A DNA stretch of 12,330 nt from an uncultured Neomegalonema sp. (GCA_937927905.1 CALFWP010000048.1:1-12330), one strand, 5' to 3'. Shown: positions 1 to 7,015, counted from the first letter of the stretch. Program-made: numbers and translations. The notes: generated from the sequence alone by a model not told the origin.

Positions 1-5
1 AAACC

Positions 6-1208
6 ATGTCGTTTCTCGCTGCGTCTCTCGCCCGTGTGAAACCTTCGCCCACCATCGCTGTCACGACGAAAGCCAATGAACTCAAGGCTGCCGGTAAAGA
101 CGTGATCGGTCTTGGTGCCGGAGAACCTGATTTTGACACGCCGGAGAATATCAAGACAGCAGCGAAAACAGCGATTGATGCGGGTAAAACGAAATATACC
201 GCGCCTGATGGTATCGTTGAACTCAAGGATGCAATCTGTGCGAAATTCGAGCGTGAAAACGGCCTGAAGTACGAACGCAAAAATATCAGTGTTGGTACGG
301 GTGGTAAACAGGTCCTCTACAACGCTTTGATCGCTACGCTGAATCCCGGGGATGAGGTCATTATCCCCGCGCCCTACTGGGTCAGTTATCCCGATATGGT
401 CCTGTTGGGCGGCGGTGTGCCTGTGCCTGTCGAGGCGGGGATCGAGACCGGCTTTAAACTGACCGCTGATATGTTGGAGGCGGCGATCACGCCAAAGACC
501 AAATGGCTGATCTTTAATTCACCCTCCAACCCGACGGGTGCAGGGTACAGCCGCGACGAGCTTAAGGCGCTGACGGATGTGCTGCTCAGACATGAGCACG
601 TCTGGATCATGACCGATGATATGTATGAACATATCGCCTATCCGCCGTTTGAATTCTGTACACCGGCACAGGTGGAACCGAAGCTGAATGACCGGACCCT
701 GACCATCAATGGTGTCTCCAAAGCCTATGCCATGACCGGCTGGCGCATCGGGTATGCGGGCGGGCCGGAACACCTGATCGGGGCTATGCGCAAGGTTCAG
801 TCCCAGTCAACGTCCAACCCGTCCTCCGTTTCCCAATGGGCAGCGGTTGAGGCGCTGAACGGTCCTCAGGATTATATTGCCGAAAGCCGTGAGGCGTTTC
901 AGCGTCGCCGTGACCTGGTGGTGTCCATGCTAAACCAGTGTAACGGGATTGAATGCCCTGTGCCTGAAGGGGCGTTTTATGTCTATCCATCGATCAAAGG
1001 CTGTATCGGCAAAACCGCACCCTCCGGAAAAAAGATCGAAACGGACGAGGATTTTGTCACAGAATTGCTGGAAGTTGAAGGTGTGGCCGCCGTTCACGGT
1101 GCTGCCTTCGGCCTGTCGCCCTATTTCCGCGCAAGTTACGCAACATCCGATGCCGTGCTGGAAGAAGCCTGTACCCGTATCCAGCGGTTCTGCGGGTCCT
1201 TGACGTAA
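6..1208 (+). CDS. aspC: Pyridoxal-phosphate-dependent aspartate aminotransferase (class I)
   Basis: Cytosolic PLP enzyme of 400 residues, a usual length for the prokaryotic class I (Ib-like) aspartate/aromatic aminotransferases that interconvert aspartate plus 2-oxoglutarate with oxaloacetate plus glutamate. Visible motifs: GAGEPDFDTP near the N terminus (substrate and cofactor pocket), SNPTG with Asn175, the PLP-binding lysine Lys239 in SKAYAMTGWRIGY, and Arg375 in FRASYATS, which in this fold binds the substrate alpha-carboxylate. The ATG at position 6 gives the family-typical start MSFLAASLARVKPSPT. The ribosome binding site lies outside the window. The gene is followed by a short stem-loop and then the DUF1178 gene on the same strand. 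Family assignment is secure. Specificity (aspartate alone, or also prephenate or aromatic substrates) cannot be read from sequence, and the symbol could equally be aatA. Confidence 0.93.
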   Translation: MSFLAASLARVKPSPTIAVTTKANELKAAGKDVIGLGAGEPDFDTPENIKTAAKTAIDAGKTKYTAPDGIVELKDAICAKFERENGLKYERKNISVGTGGKQVLYNALIATLNPGDEVIIPAPYWVSYPDMVLLGGGVPVPVEAGIETGFKLTADMLEAAITPKTKWLIFNSPSNPTGAGYSRDELKALTDVLLRHEHVWIMTDDMYEHIAYPPFEFCTPAQVEPKLNDRTLTINGVSKAYAMTGWRIGYAGGPEHLIGAMRKVQSQSTSNPSSVSQWAAVEALNGPQDYIAESREAFQRRRDLVVSMLNQCNGIECPVPEGAFYVYPSIKGCIGKTAPSGKKIETDEDFVTELLEVEGVAAVHGAAFGLSPYFRASYATSDAVLEEACTRIQRFCGSLT

Positions 1209-1235
1209 TCGCGACAGATTTCAGATATTTTGTAA

Positions 1236-1252
1236 AGCCCCGCTTAGGGGCT
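1236..1252 (+). terminator. Short stem-loop after the aminotransferase gene
   Basis: Six-base stem AGCCCC / GGGGCT with a five-base loop, starting 28 bases past the aminotransferase stop. The downstream flank is T-rich (GTGTCTTGT) but has no clean T-run, so this is a weak terminator or attenuator at best. Confidence 0.35.
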
Positions 1253-1263
1253 GTGTCTTGTAT

Positions 1264-1304
1264 CCGGCGCATGCATAAGCCGCTTGCGCCGGGGAACTTT
1301 TCCC
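1264..1304 (+). other. Two further tandem inverted repeats before the DUF1178 gene
   Basis: A perfect seven-base arm pair CCGGCGC (1264-1270) and GCGCCGG (1286-1292) encloses 15 bases. It is followed at once by GGGAA (1292-1296) and TTCCC (1300-1304) with a three-base loop. With the stem at 1236-1252 this makes three possible hairpins in 70 bases. They could slow or end read-through from the aminotransferase gene, or protect a processed mRNA end. No T-run follows, so the function is open. Confidence 0.35.
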
Positions 1305-1352
1305 AAGCTGAAACGTAATGACTGCATCACCTGCAAACCCGGATATGAATGC

Positions 1353-1754
1353 ATGATCCGTTACACGCTCCAATGCGAACAGGCCCATCGGTTTGAGGCC
1401 TGGTTTGAAAACAGTAGCGCCTATGACAAACAGGCTGCTGCCGGATTTGTCTCCTGTCCCGAATGCGGGTCTGTTACAATTGAAAAGACGCTGATGGCTC
1501 CCGGTGTCCCGAAAAAGACACCTGAAATCACTCCGGGAGAGTTTTATAACCATGTCAGGGCTTTCCGGTCCAAAGTCATGGCTGAAACAGAGGATGTCGG
1601 GCATTCGTTTCCGGAAGAAGCGCGCAAAATGCATGATGGTGAGATGGAACACCGCCCGATCCGGGGCAATGCTTCGCCGGAGGAGGTCAAAGAGCTGAAA
1701 GAGGACGGTGTGCCAATCGCGCCGATCCCGCCGGAGCCGCCTACGGAAAACTAA
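1353..1754 (+). CDS. DUF1178 family protein
   Basis: Protein of 133 residues beginning MIRYTLQCEQAHRFEAWF, the characteristic opening of DUF1178 proteins, which are common in Proteobacteria and have no established function. Cys8, His12 and the CPEC pair Cys35/Cys38 could form a zinc-ribbon-like site, as in other small proteins with CxxC pairs. The C terminus is rich in Pro, Glu and Lys. The frame is open from a TTG at 1284, but the ATG at 1353 fits the family N terminus, and only a poor GGA ribosome binding signal lies about nine bases before it. It sits between the aminotransferase and rpoH on the same strand and may be co-transcribed with the former. The family call is firm, the role unknown. 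Confidence 0.85.
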   Translation: MIRYTLQCEQAHRFEAWFENSSAYDKQAAAGFVSCPECGSVTIEKTLMAPGVPKKTPEITPGEFYNHVRAFRSKVMAETEDVGHSFPEEARKMHDGEMEHRPIRGNASPEEVKELKEDGVPIAPIPPEPPTEN

Positions 1755-1760
1755 AATGTC

Positions 1761-1838
1761 TGCGATATTTTTACGTAATTGCAATATTTTATAGTTTTTG
1801 GTTATGGAATTTCGCCTTATCTGTCCTTACATATTGCA
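1761..1838. repeat. Repeated TGC(A/G)ATAT elements upstream of rpoH
   Basis: TGCGATATTTT (1761-1771) and TGCAATATTTT (1780-1790) are near-identical direct copies with a 19-base period, with the palindrome TTACGTAA (1771-1778) at the boundary of the first copy. A third element, ATATTGCA (1831-1838), is the exact inverse of TGCAATAT (1780-1787). The region is AT-rich and noncoding. It could be an operator array for rpoH or part of the end of the DUF1178 transcript. I do not recognise the motif. Confidence 0.4.
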
Positions 1839-1891
1839 GCACCGCCTTTAAAAATGGGGATTTTGGCGTTTGCCTTAGTGCTGACCTGAAA

Positions 1892-1923
1892 ATTGTATAG
1901 CTAAAAGCTATTGTGGTTACAAT
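1892..1923 (+). promoter_or_regulatory. Nested inverted repeats in the rpoH leader, abutting the ribosome binding site
   Basis: ATTGTA (1892-1897) is the perfect inverse of TACAAT (1918-1923). Inside it, TAGCT and AGCTA pair around an AAA loop (1898-1910), and ATTGT (1910-1914) can instead pair with ACAAT (1919-1923). The two local hairpins share bases and so exclude each other. The GGAG ribosome binding site begins at 1924, directly after the last arm. This could be a dyad operator in DNA or a switching or temperature-sensitive element in RNA. No recognised riboswitch class fits. Confidence 0.4.
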
Positions 1924-1935
1924 GGAGCGATCTTA

Positions 1936-2844
1936 ATGGCAGTTGCAACCGGTAATGTCCCGGCTCTTACCTCTGAAAACGGCCTCAGCCGTTATCTGTC
2001 GGAAATCCGTAAATTCCCGATGTTGGAAAAAGAGCAGGAATTTCAGCTTGCACGGGACTGGATCGAGCGCGAAGACACCGAAGCGGCGCATTTGATGGTG
2101 ACTTCACACCTGCGCCTTGCGGCCAAGATTGCTATGGGCTATCGCGGTTACGGACTGCCGATTTCCGAGGTTGTGTCTGAGGCCAATGTCGGTTTGATGC
2201 AGGCCGTCAAGCGGTTTGATCCCGATAAAGGCTTTCGCCTCGCAACGTATGCCATGTGGTGGATTCGCGCTTCGATACAGGAATATATCCTGCGGTCCTG
2301 GTCGCTGGTGAAAATGGGCACTACGGCCAGCCAGAAAAAGCTGTTCTTTAATCTGCGCCGCGCAAAAAACCGTATTGGTGCGCTGGAGGAGGGCGATTTA
2401 CGTCCGGAAAACGTGCAGACGATTGCCAAACAGCTTGCTGTGTCCGAAGAGGATGTTGTCTCCATGAACCGGCGTATGGGCGGTGGCGGGGATGCTTCTT
2501 TAAATGCACCGCTTAAGGGGGATGGTGAGGGGCATGCCGAATGGCAGGACTGGCTGCCTGATGAGGACGCTGATACCGCAGGGTCTTATGCCGAATCCGA
2601 GGAATATGACAAACGTATGGATTTGCTGACGCGGGCGATGGATGCTCTGAACGAGCGCGAGCAGCATATCTTATCGGAACGCAAGCTGAAGGATGATCCC
2701 GTGACACTTGAAGAGTTGTCCGAAGTTTACAACGTCAGCCGCGAACGCATCCGCCAGATTGAAGTGCGCGCTTTTGAAAAACTTTCTGCCCGTATGCGCG
2801 AACTGGCTGCGGAAGAGGGAATGATCGAGGGTGAATCCGCTTAA
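1936..2844 (+). CDS. rpoH: Heat-shock RNA polymerase sigma factor RpoH (sigma-32)
   Basis: Group 3 sigma factor of 302 residues that directs RNA polymerase to heat-shock promoters (chaperones, proteases). Domains in order: region 1.2/2.1 (SRYLSEIRKFPMLEKEQEFQLA), core-binding region 2.2 (EVVSEANVGLMQAVKRFDP), regions 2.3-2.4 (GFRLATYAMWWIRASIQEYI from residue 99), and the diagnostic RpoH box QKKLFFNLRR from residue 133, which separates it from RpoD and RpoS. A region 4.2 helix-turn-helix follows (VTLEELSEVYNVSRERIRQIE from residue 256). GGAG at 1924-1927, eight bases before the ATG, confirms the start. Some alphaproteobacteria carry two or more RpoH paralogues, so this may be one of several. 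The preceding 180 noncoding bases hold inverted repeats that may take part in control. Confidence 0.96.
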   Translation: MAVATGNVPALTSENGLSRYLSEIRKFPMLEKEQEFQLARDWIEREDTEAAHLMVTSHLRLAAKIAMGYRGYGLPISEVVSEANVGLMQAVKRFDPDKGFRLATYAMWWIRASIQEYILRSWSLVKMGTTASQKKLFFNLRRAKNRIGALEEGDLRPENVQTIAKQLAVSEEDVVSMNRRMGGGGDASLNAPLKGDGEGHAEWQDWLPDEDADTAGSYAESEEYDKRMDLLTRAMDALNEREQHILSERKLKDDPVTLEELSEVYNVSRERIRQIEVRAFEKLSARMRELAAEEGMIEGESA

Positions 2845-2866
2845 GACGTTTTGTCTCAGAGCTGAA

Positions 2867-2900
2867 CTGGTGGTGAAAGGCTTTTGCGCAGTCACCACAG
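2867..2900 (+). terminator. Possible rpoH terminator stem-loop
   Basis: GTGGTGA (2870-2876) pairs with TCACCAC (2892-2898). Allowing one bulged G, the stem extends to CTG/CAG at the outside. The loop is 15 bases and there is no T-run after it. It lies about 25 bases past the rpoH stop, so it could act as a weak terminator or as a 3'-end stabilising structure. Confidence 0.35.
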
Positions 2901-2962
2901 GTAAAGGGCAGTGTAAACTGTCAAAAATATCCGGTAAAATGCCGTAACAGACGTTACAGGGG

Positions 2963-2988
2963 CGGCGCGATATTATAATGTCGCGCCG
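2963..2988. terminator. GC-rich hairpin between convergent rpoH and chpT, containing the chpT stop codon
   Basis: On the minus strand CGGCGCGA and TCGCGCCG form a perfect eight-base stem around a ten-base AT-rich loop that holds the TAA stop of chpT. The left arm encodes the last residues of ChpT. On the plus strand the hairpin is followed by ATTTC. The position between two converging genes suits a bidirectional terminator, but neither side has a good T-run. Confidence 0.4.
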
Positions 2989-3593
2989 ATTTCAACACGC
3001 TCGTCCTGTATTTCCACATGAACAGTTGCCCCGAGAGAGCGGGCGATTTCATGGGTCAGAAACAGACTGGACTGTTTGGCGTCAATTTCGCTGAGCGCCG
3101 CGCCGTTTTGCAGGATATCAGCCGAGGATTGCTGCAGCCGCGCTTTGGGACCTTCGGCTGAGATCATCAGGCTGGTTGCGCCTTCCTTGCGTGCTCCGAT
3201 GTGAAGGTTTCCGCCCCTTGGCAATGCCTCGAAACCGACCAGTGCAAAATTCAGCAGCAGTTTAACGGCCTCCTTGTCGAGCATCACTTCGCCCGCTTTC
3301 CAATGCAGAGTAACCGGCGTGTTTTTTGTCAGTGATTCTACAAGCGCCTTTGCATCATCCAATGGAATATTTTCCGCCATTGATCCTGCGGCACCAAAAC
3401 AAACGCGCATGAATTGTAGTTTAGCGGATGCGCTGGCGGCGCTGGAATGGATCAGGTCCATCGCCATTCTGCGCATTTCAGGGTCCTGCTCATCAGCCAT
3501 GATTTCCAGGCCGTTATTGATTGCGCTGACCGGGCTGATCAGGTCATGGCAAATCCTTGAACTCAATAGCGTTGCAAGGGTGAGATCCGTCAT
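2973..3593 (-). CDS. chpT: ChpT-like histidine phosphotransferase
   Basis: Protein of 206 residues matching the ChpT family, the cytosolic dimeric phosphotransferase that in Caulobacter carries phosphate from the hybrid kinase CckA to CtrA and CpdR and so controls the cell cycle. The phosphoacceptor is His16 in SSRICHDLISPVSAINNGLE. The remaining helix of the dimerisation and phosphotransfer domain carries LIHSSAASASAKLQFMRVCFG, a typical ChpT segment. The C-terminal half is a degenerate histidine-kinase ATPase-like fold without clear nucleotide-binding boxes, as in the family. I chose the ATG at 3593 (MTDLTL) because GGAG lies nine bases before it. A GTG at 3608 is in frame, but it overlaps that GGAG and has no signal of its own. 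Convergent with rpoH. The type I secretion genes lie upstream on the same strand. Confidence 0.88.
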   Translation of the reverse strand: MTDLTLATLLSSRICHDLISPVSAINNGLEIMADEQDPEMRRMAMDLIHSSAASASAKLQFMRVCFGAAGSMAENIPLDDAKALVESLTKNTPVTLHWKAGEVMLDKEAVKLLLNFALVGFEALPRGGNLHIGARKEGATSLMISAEGPKARLQQSSADILQNGAALSEIDAKQSSLFLTHEIARSLGATVHVEIQDERVEIGATL

Positions 3594-3693
3594 TTTTATG
3601 TACTCCACTGCTCGGCGTTCGTTTTAGCAGCTTTGTTACATTTTGAAATACTGCTTACTGCGTAAATCATGTCGTTATGGCGCAAACCTTAAC

Positions 3694-3727
3694 GGAAAGT
3701 TACCGGATCGATTCGAAATCCGTTTCC
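3694..3727 (-). terminator. Two-part inverted repeat after the type I secretion adaptor gene
   Basis: Outer arms GGAAA / TTTCC (3723-3727 with 3694-3698) enclose inner arms CGGAT / ATCCG. The structure starts about 15 bases past the adaptor gene stop on the minus strand. No T-run follows, so termination before chpT is possible but not shown. Confidence 0.35.
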
Positions 3728-3741
3728 CGCGCAGGATGTGA

Positions 3742-5070
3742 TTATTGTTCGTTTCCGGCCCTTGCAAAGTTATCCTGGAGCGGTTTGAGGATATAGCTCA
3801 TCGGCGTGCGTTTGCCGGTTTCGATATAGATCTCTGCGGGCAGTCCGGGGACAAGCTGGTTATCGCTGCCCAACCTGTTGCGCTCCGCATTCGATAGCAG
3901 TACTTCAACCGCAAAGAATGCCGCGCCTGTGACTTCGTCGATTTTACGGTCATATGAGATTTTGGCAACTGAGCCTTGCAGTTCCGGCGTCGTGCGCTGA
4001 TTGAATGTTGTAAAGCGTACCCTTGCCGGGCCGTCGATCCTGATCTGGTCGCGTTTTGTGGGTTCTACCTTCGCCTCCAGTACCAGGCGATCGCTGGTCG
4101 GGACAATCACCATAACAGGCTCTCCGGGGGCAACCACGGCTCCGGCTGAAAAGACCGAAAGATCCTGTACCACACCGGCTTGCGGTGCAACGAGCTGGAT
4201 TTTCCGGATGCTATCGTCGGAGACAACGATGCGTTGTTCAATCTCGTTTATCTGTCCCTGCACCTGGCGTAATTCAGAGAGAGCCTCTTCGCGGCGGCTT
4301 TCCCGTAAGCGGGTCATCTCGATCCGCGTTTCCTGGATTTGCCGTACAAGACCGGCATTTGAGGAATTGAGTGCGCCGATCTCTCCTTCGATGCGGGCTT
4401 TTTCCCGTAATACTCCCTGAAGGCGGCTTTCAGTGGTCAACCCTTGCGCCAGCAGTGTAACCACACGCGCGCGTTCGCCCTCAACGGATTGCAGCTGTTC
4501 GCGGAACGAGGCAAGGCGGGAGGAGGAGCCGTTGATTTCGCTTTCGATTTGCCCGACCCGTTCACGTAACTGTGCCGCCTGTTGCCGGTATCCTGTCAAC
4601 CGTGCGGAAAACAGGCTCTTCTGATCTTTTATGACCTTATCTACTTCCGTATTACCGAAAGCTTTGCCGAGCAGTTGCGGGGGAAACGTCAGGGATGTTT
4701 TGCTGTCCCGTTCGGCAAGAAGGCGCGCTTCCCTGGCCATCAGTTCATTGATCTGGCCCTCAAGGATCGCGCGTGTAGCATTTTGTGCTGTCTGTTCCAG
4801 CCGCAAAAGTGGCTGTCCCGCCTGTACCCTTTGGCCCTCACGGACAAAAATTTCGCCGACAACACCGCCCTCGGGGTGCTGTACCGGCTTTTGCTTTGTT
4901 TCAACGCGCAATTCACCGGTGGCCACCACAGCGCCGCTGATCTCTGTCTGGGTCGCCCATAATCCGCCGCCACCGAATAATCCGACGATGATGATTGTGC
5001 CAAAAATAATATGTGTGCCGGATTTCCAGCGCGCGGGATCGTGGGCGTAGTCCGGTTCTTTCGTTTTCAT
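3742..5070 (-). CDS. Type I secretion membrane fusion (periplasmic adaptor) protein, HlyD/PrtE family
   Basis: Adaptor of 442 residues that links the inner-membrane ABC exporter to an outer-membrane TolC-like channel. A short cytoplasmic N terminus is followed by one membrane segment (about residues 20-39, IIFGTIIIVGLFGGGGL). Then come the first half of a lipoyl-like domain (VVATGELRVETKQKPVQHPEGG), long alpha-helical coiled coil over roughly residues 90-290, the second lipoyl half (VAPQAGVVQDLSVFSAGAVV) and a beta-barrel. The end, RTPMSYILKPLQDNFARA, is characteristic of the PrtE/HlyD family. The gene overlaps the exporter gene by four bases (ATGA). GGAGG lies nine bases before its ATG, so the two are translated as a pair. 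No TolC homologue or RTX substrate gene is in the window. Confidence 0.92.
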   Translation of the reverse strand: MKTKEPDYAHDPARWKSGTHIIFGTIIIVGLFGGGGLWATQTEISGAVVATGELRVETKQKPVQHPEGGVVGEIFVREGQRVQAGQPLLRLEQTAQNATRAILEGQINELMAREARLLAERDSKTSLTFPPQLLGKAFGNTEVDKVIKDQKSLFSARLTGYRQQAAQLRERVGQIESEINGSSSRLASFREQLQSVEGERARVVTLLAQGLTTESRLQGVLREKARIEGEIGALNSSNAGLVRQIQETRIEMTRLRESRREEALSELRQVQGQINEIEQRIVVSDDSIRKIQLVAPQAGVVQDLSVFSAGAVVAPGEPVMVIVPTSDRLVLEAKVEPTKRDQIRIDGPARVRFTTFNQRTTPELQGSVAKISYDRKIDEVTGAAFFAVEVLLSNAERNRLGSDNQLVPGLPAEIYIETGKRTPMSYILKPLQDNFARAGNEQ

Positions 5071-6845
5071 CGTTGCCGTCCTCCACCTGCGGCGGCGGTG
5101 CGGGGTGCCGGTGCGGTTTGCTGTGCGCGGGCGGCCTGTTGCTGTTTTGCTTTGGTGACGGTCGTTGCCTGCAGGACCTCATCGCGCGGGCCGAAAGCCT
5201 GTTGCATGCCGTCACGCATCACCAGCAGTTTATCACAGGCGGCAATGGCGCTTGGTCTGTGCGCCATGACGATCACGGCACGGCCGCGTTTTTTTGCATC
5301 GCGGATAGATTGTACCAGTGTGGCCTCACCTTCCGCATCAAGATTGGCGTTCGGTTCATCAAAGAGAAGCAATGGCGGATCACCGTACAGCGCGCGGGCC
5401 AGGCCGATACGCTGTCTTTGTCCGCCGGAAAGTTGTCCGCCGCTTTCACCGATTTCGGTGTCATAACCATTTGGCAGGCCGACAATCATGCGATGTGCCC
5501 CTGCCCTTTTTGCGGCTTCAACCACTTCGGCCTCGTTTGTATCAGGAGACAGACGTGCGATGTTTTGTGCGATCGTGCCCGCAAATAAACCGACTTCCTG
5601 GGGCAGATATCCGATACGCCGCCCGAGTTCCGTCTCGTTCCATTGGTCGAATGTCGCGCCGTCAAAACGGATTTCACCGATAAGAGACGGCCAGGCTCCG
5701 ACCAAAGCTCTGGCCAGTGTCGATTTACCGGCTGCACTGGGACCGATAACGCCGACGGCCTCGCCGGGTTCAACATTGAATGTGACCCCACGGATAATCG
5801 GGTTTCGGTCACCGGGGGCTGCGACGGCAAGACCGGCAATCTCCAGCTTCGGTCTTGGTTCGGGCAGGGTGGTTTTCTGTTCTTCGACAGGAGTCACCGC
5901 GAAAAATTCCTGTAAAGAGCGCGCCCCGCGCCGTGCGCGGATAAACCCCCGCCAATTTGCAATGGCTTGATCAACCGGTGCCAGTGCGCGGCCCATGATG
6001 ATTGAGGATGCAATCATAACGCCGGGTGATATTTCCTGTTTTACCGCGAGCCATGCGCCCAGGGCCAAAATCGCCGATTGCAAAAACATGCGGAATGTTT
6101 TTGAAAATGTCTGGAAAAAACCGGCCCGGCTGGAGTGACGCATTTGCGCTTCCAGCGCCTTACCGCGCATGCCCCCCCATTTTCCGCGCACAGCTTCGCC
6201 CATGCCAAGGCCACGGATGATCTCCGCTTCGCGACGTACGGATTCTGAGAATTTTTCACTTTCCGCAGAGGCGCTACGCGACTGGATTTCCGGTTCTGCC
6301 GTCATAAGCTGATTGAGAAAAGCAATAAAAAACAAAAAGATAGATGCGGCAACGCCCATAAGTCCGAGAAGCGGGTGAAACAGGAAAATTATGCCCAGAT
6401 AAATTGGGACCCACGGAGCATCAAAGAATGCATTCGGCGCACCGCTGGCCAAAAACTGCTGGATTGATTCCAGATCGCGCATAGCGGCGGCAGGCTTTGC
6501 CCGTTCTGCAGGGGCCAGAGAGCGCCGCATGACCCCCTCGAAAACCCGACCGTCCAGCAAAGCCTGAAATCTTGCGCCCGCATTGGCAAGGATACGGCCG
6601 CGCAAGTAATCCAGCATACCCATCACGGTGAACAGTCCGGCGACGAGTGTAAAAAGGACAAGCAGTGTTTCCTGACTGCCGCTGGCCAGCACACGGTCAT
6701 AGACTTGCAGCATGAATAAAGGGCCGGTCAGCATCAGCAGGTTGACGAAACAACTGAAGATACCCGCCACTATGAAAAGGTTACGCGCGGCCCAGAAGGC
6801 TTTGCGGTATTCGGCACGGCCTTTGGCAAGTTGCGGTGCGATCAT
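5067..6845 (-). CDS. Type I secretion ABC transporter, ATPase/permease (PrtD family)
   Basis: Inner-membrane half-transporter of 592 residues; a dimer would power one-step export of an unfolded substrate. The N-terminal half is an exporter membrane domain with clear hydrophobic segments at about 23-46 and 59-80, then further segments to about 290, and the type I signature GPLFMLQVYDRVLASGSQETLL. The C-terminal half is a complete ATPase: Walker A GPSAAGKS (Lys374), signature LSGGQ (472-476), Walker B LLLFDEP with Asp496 and catalytic Glu497, and switch His529. There is no N-terminal C39 peptidase domain, so a double-glycine leader is not expected to be cut by this protein. The last 30 or so residues are a low-complexity tail rich in Gln, Ala, Pro and Gly. 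The start lacks a strong ribosome binding site. Substrate unknown. Confidence 0.93.
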   Translation of the reverse strand: MIAPQLAKGRAEYRKAFWAARNLFIVAGIFSCFVNLLMLTGPLFMLQVYDRVLASGSQETLLVLFTLVAGLFTVMGMLDYLRGRILANAGARFQALLDGRVFEGVMRRSLAPAERAKPAAAMRDLESIQQFLASGAPNAFFDAPWVPIYLGIIFLFHPLLGLMGVAASIFLFFIAFLNQLMTAEPEIQSRSASAESEKFSESVRREAEIIRGLGMGEAVRGKWGGMRGKALEAQMRHSSRAGFFQTFSKTFRMFLQSAILALGAWLAVKQEISPGVMIASSIIMGRALAPVDQAIANWRGFIRARRGARSLQEFFAVTPVEEQKTTLPEPRPKLEIAGLAVAAPGDRNPIIRGVTFNVEPGEAVGVIGPSAAGKSTLARALVGAWPSLIGEIRFDGATFDQWNETELGRRIGYLPQEVGLFAGTIAQNIARLSPDTNEAEVVEAAKRAGAHRMIVGLPNGYDTEIGESGGQLSGGQRQRIGLARALYGDPPLLLFDEPNANLDAEGEATLVQSIRDAKKRGRAVIVMAHRPSAIAACDKLLVMRDGMQQAFGPRDEVLQATTVTKAKQQQAARAQQTAPAPRTAAAGGGRQR

Positions 6846-7015
6846 ATTAAAAGCTCATTCCCGTGGCCGGTTTGATAAAAAGACGGTTTTCTGGCGCGGC
6901 TATACCTAATTATCTTCTACTTAAAAGAAATAATGATTTCGTATATATCCGGAGTGTAAAGCGCATTTGTAACTTCATTGTCATTGCGGGGCGCAAGATA
7001 ATGAAACGAATCTTT
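6846..7015. other. AT-rich intergenic region upstream of the type I secretion genes
   Basis: About 170 bases with no supported gene. It should hold the promoter of the secretion pair on the minus strand. The best I can offer is a TATATA-rich stretch near 6940-6950, which I do not call as a promoter because the -35 match is poor. A four-codon reading frame (ATG AGC TTT TAA) ends just before the exporter ATG. The main structure is the hairpin at 6976-7003. Confidence 0.4.
6976..7003 (-). terminator. Strong imperfect hairpin downstream of the small membrane protein gene
   Basis: CATTGTCATTGCG (6976-6988) and CGCAAGATAATG (6992-7003) pair over 12 bases with one bulged A and one G-T pair, around a GGG loop. 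On the minus strand it lies 12 bases after the small gene's stop and lacks a T-run. On the plus strand a T5 run follows some nine bases later. It may be a terminator, an mRNA-stabilising end, or part of the secretion leader. Confidence 0.4.

Noticed and set aside
1284..1352. Longer DUF1178 protein from the TTG at 1284
   Set aside because: The extra 23 residues are absent from the family pattern and this start lies inside a hairpin arm. MIRYTLQCEQ at 1353 is the normal N terminus.
1221..1784. Minus-strand 187-codon frame opposite the DUF1178 gene
   Set aside because: The plus-strand frame has a recognised family, and the antisense product shows no domain or start signal.
3594..3608. GTG start for ChpT five codons upstream
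   Set aside because: That GTG overlaps the GGAG which serves the ATG at 3593, and has no ribosome binding site of its own.
3710..3714. GANTC (CcrM-type methylation) site upstream of chpT
   Set aside because: One site in about 150 bases is close to random expectation and no CtrA-type TTAA pair lies near it.
5013..5588. Plus-strand 191-codon frame opposite the ATPase domain of the exporter
   Set aside because: It is antisense to intact Walker and signature motifs. Its Cys-rich translation is typical of a shadow frame.
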